A stretch of DNA of 64,000 bases from Bifidobacterium pluvialisilvae (GTDB taxonomy: Bacteria > Actinomycetota > Actinomycetes > Actinomycetales > Bifidobacteriaceae). The stretch lies in NCBI RefSeq assembly GCF_019331695.1, contig NZ_JAHBBI010000003.1, forward strand, positions 186,001 to 250,000. The letters run 5' to 3'. Below the pieces are notes generated by a model. It did no database searches and was not told where the DNA came from. It saw only the letters and a list, made by a program, of their open reading frames with translations. Position numbers and translations under genes: made by a program. Below, in pieces: positions 63,666-64,000 of the stretch; within the stretch, counting starts at the first letter, position 1; every line of letters starts with the position of its first letter.

Positions 63666-64000
63666 TCAGACCGTGGATGACATCAGACCGACGATGACGA
63701 AGTAGATGGCCACCATGTGGCAGGCGTACCCCGCCACGGTCCCGCAGTGGAAGATTTCATGGAACCCGAACACCTTCGGCCATGGGTCGGGTCTGCGCAG
63801 GCCATAGACGACGGCTCCGGCGATATAGCAGATGCCGCCGGCCACGATCAGCCACACCACCACCGGACCGGCTACCGGCGACTTCCAGAACAGGCCCAGA
63901 TATGCGGCGCCCGATACGCCGAAGACGATGTAGACGATGGTGTACAGCCATCGTGGCGCGGTGATCCAGAATACGTGGATGAGCAGTGCGATTACGGTGC
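63666..64000 (-). CDS. Hemolysin III / YqfA family membrane protein (5' part beyond window)
   Basis: The last 111 codons are present and the frame is open to the window edge. It shows at least three helices and the PAQR-type metal motif segments VFGFHEIFHCGTVAGYACHMVAIYF near the C-terminus. Upstream codons read TVIALLIHVFWITAPRWLY. Members are called hemolysin III but their role in most bacteria is unclear. Confidence 0.85.
   Translation of the reverse strand, partial: TVIALLIHVFWITAPRWLYTIVYIVFGVSGAAYLGLFWKSPVAGPVVVWLIVAGGICYIAGAVVYGLRRPDPWPKVFGFHEIFHCGTVAGYACHMVAIYFVIVGLMSSTV

Overview
The window is high-GC actinobacterial DNA and most resembles Bifidobacterium. The evidence is gene content and order (ychF; pth-mfd-pabB-pabC; eno-ftsB/divIC-DUF501-ppx; tRNA-Leu; ptsI; FKBP; greA; hemolysin III), dense G/C-ending codons, several genes that begin only six or seven bases after a TANNNT box (leaderless starts), and many efflux and two-component genes. 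The species cannot be fixed from this sequence alone. No rRNA, CRISPR array, complete IS element or integrase was seen.

Region 1 (1-13.3 kb): a ROK regulator diverges from a class V aminotransferase followed by an MFS permease. A MacB/FtsX-type ABC exporter (ATPase plus 892-residue permease) converges on a NarL-type response regulator and an 843-residue histidine kinase with two tandem sensor/kinase halves, the second degenerate. A proline-iminopeptidase-like hydrolase follows.

Region 2 (13.3-18 kb): a polar amino-acid ABC importer (two permeases, ATPase, lipoprotein binding protein) with a long structured leader containing three copies of one 10-base element arranged as mutually exclusive hairpins, then ychF.

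Region 3 (18-27.8 kb): an accessory zone. A Fic gene lies between the ychF 3' end and a second copy of that 3' end (25 identical bases plus a diverged terminator), which looks like a decayed integrated element. Then come a higBA toxin-antitoxin pair with an operator-promoter, a tRNA 5' fragment, an MFS pump with a TetR regulator sharing one operator motif, an AbrB/PIN pair whose PIN toxin is frameshifted, and a second divergent MFS/TetR pair plus an AraJ-like MFS.

Region 4 (27.8-45.7 kb): metabolic and transport genes: a GNAT-lipocalin ORF, homocysteine methyltransferase, small membrane protein, short peptide deformylase, MazG, HAD phosphatase, two tandem TauE/SafE paralogues, SDR, BrnQ, histidine phosphatase, GH13 enzyme, DMT transporter, a divergent Fic protein with altered active site, a 90-residue unknown, a GH3 lipoprotein, an L,D-transpeptidase and an FHA-ABC fusion transporter.

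Region 5 (45.8-64 kb): housekeeping backbone: UPF0182 membrane protein, GNAT, pth-mfd-pabB-pabC with overlapping starts, enolase, FtsB/DivIC-like protein, DUF501, Ppx/GppA, tRNA-Leu(UAA), PtsI, a membrane protein, FKBP isomerase, GreA, and the 3' part of a hemolysin III family gene running off the window end.
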